Positions 13,828 through 14,064 of a stretch of 14,064 nucleotides of DNA are shown in pieces (within the stretch, counting starts at the first letter, position 1; each line of letters starts with the position of its first letter). The stretch covers positions 1 through 14,064 of the forward strand of contig CALSCO010002420.1 in NCBI GenBank assembly GCA_943704415.1, read 5' to 3'. A program made the position numbers and the translations under genes. Source of the DNA: Parvularia atlantis (lineage: Eukaryota > Opisthokonta > Rotosphaerida). A model generated the notes under the pieces. The model was not told the DNA's origin and searched no databases. It was given only the letters and a program-made list of their open reading frames with translations.

Positions 13828-14064
13828 GCGCGGCCCCGTGCGGCGGAGAGGGAGGGCAGGGAGGCGTGCGGGGCCGGGCTGGCGTGGCGAAAATGGTCAG
13901 CGAAGGCGGACAGCGCCGAAAGGTTCGGCGGCGATCGCTCAAGCGATCGTCAGATAGGTAGCGCCTCGTGCCTTTTTAAACCTAAACTGAACTCCTTGTG
14001 TCACTGTGGAGCCGAGTCGTCCTCGGTGGCACCTTTCTCCGGGCCCGAGGCAGCCTCAGGGGTT
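13828..14064. other. Upstream region of the LONRF-type gene
   Basis: No gene is seen. Just upstream of the ATG, on the coding strand, the leader is pyrimidine-rich (CTGCCCTCCCTCTCC). The AT-rich patch TTTTTAAA at 13973-13980 stands out from the GC-rich surroundings and could be a promoter element about 150 bp from the start. A small hairpin (CCGAG/CTCGG) lies at 14012-14026; no RNA gene could be recognised. Confidence 0.4.

Noticed and set aside
13990-14064. Possible small RNA gene with the CCGAG/CTCGG hairpin
   Set aside because: The stem is only 5 bp, and no tRNA A/B box or other RNA family feature could be recognised.

Overview
The window looks like a compact, very GC-rich fungal nuclear genome, most likely a basidiomycete yeast; Malassezia or another small-genome Ustilaginomycotina is my best guess but is not proven. 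Genes are packed with many tiny introns: about 60 in 14 kb, almost all 45-78 nt. Donors read GTGCGN rather than GTAAGT, branch sites read CTGAC or CTCAC close to the acceptor, and acceptors end GCAG or ACAG. Single open frames are therefore misleading, so every gene below was spliced by hand. All six spliced frames close with whole codons.

Layout. (1) 311-1861 (+): CAMK-group Ser/Thr kinase, 7 exons, 395 aa. (2) 2304-4976 (+): AGC kinase with a C2 domain, a Ypk1/Gad8-type TORC2 effector, 16-17 exons, with a (CAG)18 tract. (3) 5146-8214 (-): a PX domain fused to a degenerate sterol-glucosyltransferase-like (GT28) fold, 18 exons, 714 aa. (4) 8293-9612 (-): mitochondrial carrier (SLC25), 7 exons, 298 aa after removing a 92-nt anomaly that holds an exact 74-bp duplication and a 25-G run. 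(5) 9643-10776 (+): unrecognised Ala/Pro-rich protein, 3 exons, 335 aa. (6) 10834-13827 (-): TPR/RING/RING/LON protein of the LONRF type, 16 exons, 705 aa.

Spacing is extreme. Genes 4 and 5 diverge with 30 bp between start codons. Genes 5 and 6 converge with 57 bp between stops, and that gap holds a perfect 16-bp palindrome. Gene 3 starts 78 bp after the stop of gene 4. Genes 2 and 3 converge across CT and AC microsatellites.

The genes do not form one pathway. Two are signalling kinases, one is a predicted phosphoinositide-binding pseudoenzyme, one is a transporter and one is a predicted ubiquitin ligase. The most unusual points are the PX-GT28 protein that has lost the hallmark glycosyltransferase residues, five inferred GC-AG introns (about 8% of all introns), and the likely assembly artefact in the carrier gene.
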